DNA from: Anaerolineae bacterium
GTDB lineage: Bacteria > Chloroflexota > Anaerolineae > Caldilineales > Caldilineaceae
Length of the DNA: 64,000 nt
Reading direction: 5' to 3'
NCBI GenBank assembly: GCA_030432295.1
Contig: JAUIHI010000028.1
Coordinates: 1-64,000, forward strand
Positions 63,143 through 64,000 of this stretch are shown here, in pieces. Made by a program: the position numbers and the translations under genes. Under the pieces are notes generated by a model. The model was not told where the DNA came from and made no database searches. It worked only from the letters and a program-made list of their open reading frames with translations. The first letter of the stretch is position 1, and each line of letters opens with the position of its first letter.

Positions 63143-63502
63143 CTACGCCGTTGCGGTAGACCTGTCGAAGTGGCGCGCTGCTTCGTCCACATCGGAAAAA
63201 ATGGGGAAGACCCGATCCAGCCGGGTCAACTCGAAGATGACCCGCACAGGCTGGCGCAGGGCACAGAGCAGGAGATCGCCCTCCGCTTCCCGTGTCAGCT
63301 TCATACCCCGCACCAGCGCGGCCAGGGCTGTGGAATCGATGAAGTTGACACCGCTCAGGTCGATAATCAGATGGGAGCGGCCCGCGGCCTGTTCAGCATC
63401 CAGCCAACTGCGCACCTGAGATTCCTCGTAGGCATCGAAGCGCCCTTCCAAAGCCAACAGGCCGATGCTGCCATCTGCCAACACACTGGGTTTCACATTC
63501 AT
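63143..63502 (-). CDS. STAS-domain anti-sigma factor antagonist, second copy
   Basis: 119 residues, one STAS domain with Ser57 in NFIDSTALAAL. First gene of the partner-switching cluster (start 63502). It differs clearly from the STAS protein at 61152, so the two may compete for the same kinase or answer to different inputs. Its last codons lie in a stretch with 'gtagacctgtcgaagtgg' resembling the palindromic repeat words. Confidence 0.9.
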   Translation of the reverse strand: MNVKPSVLADGSIGLLALEGRFDAYEESQVRSWLDAEQAAGRSHLIIDLSGVNFIDSTALAALVRGMKLTREAEGDLLLCALRQPVRVIFELTRLDRVFPIFSDVDEAARHFDRSTATA

Positions 63503-63593
63503 TGGATCACCTTCCCTGTACGATTGAGCCGAATCAACAAACTGTCAGAAGTTCGATTCCTACTGAGAAGTCGAACTCCTTTTCTTTGCCCCG

Positions 63594-64000
63594 TCAACGG
63601 CTGGGCAGCCCTTCCAGATGGATCAGATACCAGTCCACCACATCGGCGATGGGCAGCCCCCGCGACGCATGGAAGTTGCGCATCCCCATTTCCTTACGAT
63701 AGTCCGAGTTGGCCAGGATGCGCTCGATGGCGTCGGCCAGACTTTCCACATCGCCGGGCGTGAAAAACTCACCCGTATAGCCCTCTTCGCTGATCACTTC
63801 GGCAAAGTCACCGATTTTGGGCAGCACGACCGCTTTGCCGTAATCCCCGGCCTGGTGCAGCACGCCGGAACTGCCGGTGGTACTGGTGTAGGGGAATACG
63901 GCCACCGCGGCCTCCTGAAAGATGCGGGGCACGTCTTCCTCGGCCACATATCCGGTGAAGCGCAGATTGTCCAGGTGGGCGTAATGCTCCTCCACCCCGG
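63594..64000 (-). CDS. Glycosyltransferase family 4 C-terminal part (partial, 5' end outside window)
   Basis: The frame is open to the right edge; about 135 residues are visible. LRFTGYVAEEDVPRIFQEA and AVFPYTSTTGSSGVLHQAGDYGKAVV are the donor-binding region of a GT-B-fold retaining glycosyltransferase, with the family Glu motif modified to GSSGVLHQA. C-terminal helices end in HLEGLPSR. Role: sugar transfer to a surface glycan, in line with the flippase gene. A GTG at 63995 would be an internal codon, not the start. Confidence 0.85.
   Translation of the reverse strand, partial: GVEEHYAHLDNLRFTGYVAEEDVPRIFQEAAVAVFPYTSTTGSSGVLHQAGDYGKAVVLPKIGDFAEVISEEGYTGEFFTPGDVESLADAIERILANSDYRKEMGMRNFHASRGLPIADVVDWYLIHLEGLPSR

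Overview
The window looks like a stretch of a free-living Chloroflexota chromosome, most likely class Anaerolineae in the broad sense. This is an inference from gene content: giant secreted SdrD-B/DNRLRE proteins, an LPL-type 'YLPLxxR'/'FLPxxxR' motif in secreted proteins, a nickel superoxide dismutase with its maturation peptidase, a pyrrolysine-free MttB-like methyltransferase, and a large multihaem cytochrome locus. Coding density is high, G+C is moderately high, and most genes lie on the minus strand. I saw no tRNA, rRNA, CRISPR array, transposase or phage gene.

Region 1 (1-11981) holds the 5' part of one SdrD-B-type surface protein and a complete giant secreted protein of about 3400 residues. 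The giant gene carries 16 SdrD-B-like domains, 12 of which form three tandem copies of a four-domain cassette. Region 2 (12438-17782) is a tight minus-strand operon: hisS, an OmpR-type response regulator, a coiled-coil protein, a longin/roadblock-like protein, a Ras-like small GTPase and a PAS histidine kinase. Region 3 (17885-29079) is housekeeping and carbohydrate metabolism: a GT2 glycosyltransferase, polyprenyl diphosphate synthase coupled to tatD, two phosphohexomutases, an MttB-like methyltransferase, an inositol-monophosphatase-like enzyme, a bacterial PH-domain protein and a metallo-beta-lactamase-fold protein. Several gaps here carry palindromic repeat elements; two near-identical ones flank pgm in opposite orientation.

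Region 4 (29154-42037) contains sodN and sodX, a peptide-type ABC transporter without its ATPases, a helicase-associated-domain protein, several small proteins including a MerR-like coiled-coil regulator, rimO coupled to a calcineurin-like phosphoesterase, and a secreted lamin-tail/phospholipase-D protein.

Region 5 (42156-58795) is the most striking. Cytochrome c maturation genes (ccmF, ccmG, ccmH and a CcmI-like zinc-ribbon protein on one side, ccmE on the other) bracket six c-type cytochromes with 55 CXXCH motifs plus one CX3CH and one CX4CH motif, and a di-haem-b-type membrane cytochrome. The core is one translationally coupled block: octahaem collagen-stalk lipoprotein, 13-haem, NapC-like 9-haem, 15-haem and cytochrome b. 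The large cytochromes are built from shuffled copies of the same pentahaem and octahaem modules. This suggests a membrane-to-surface electron conduit; no catalytic reductase subunit is visible. CcmE carries the CxxxY haem-binding motif instead of HxxxY.

Region 6 (59022-64000) has an OmpR-type response regulator, a polysaccharide flippase, a partner-switching module (STAS protein, receiver-PP2C phosphatase, RsbW-like kinase, second STAS protein) and a glycosyltransferase that runs off the right edge.
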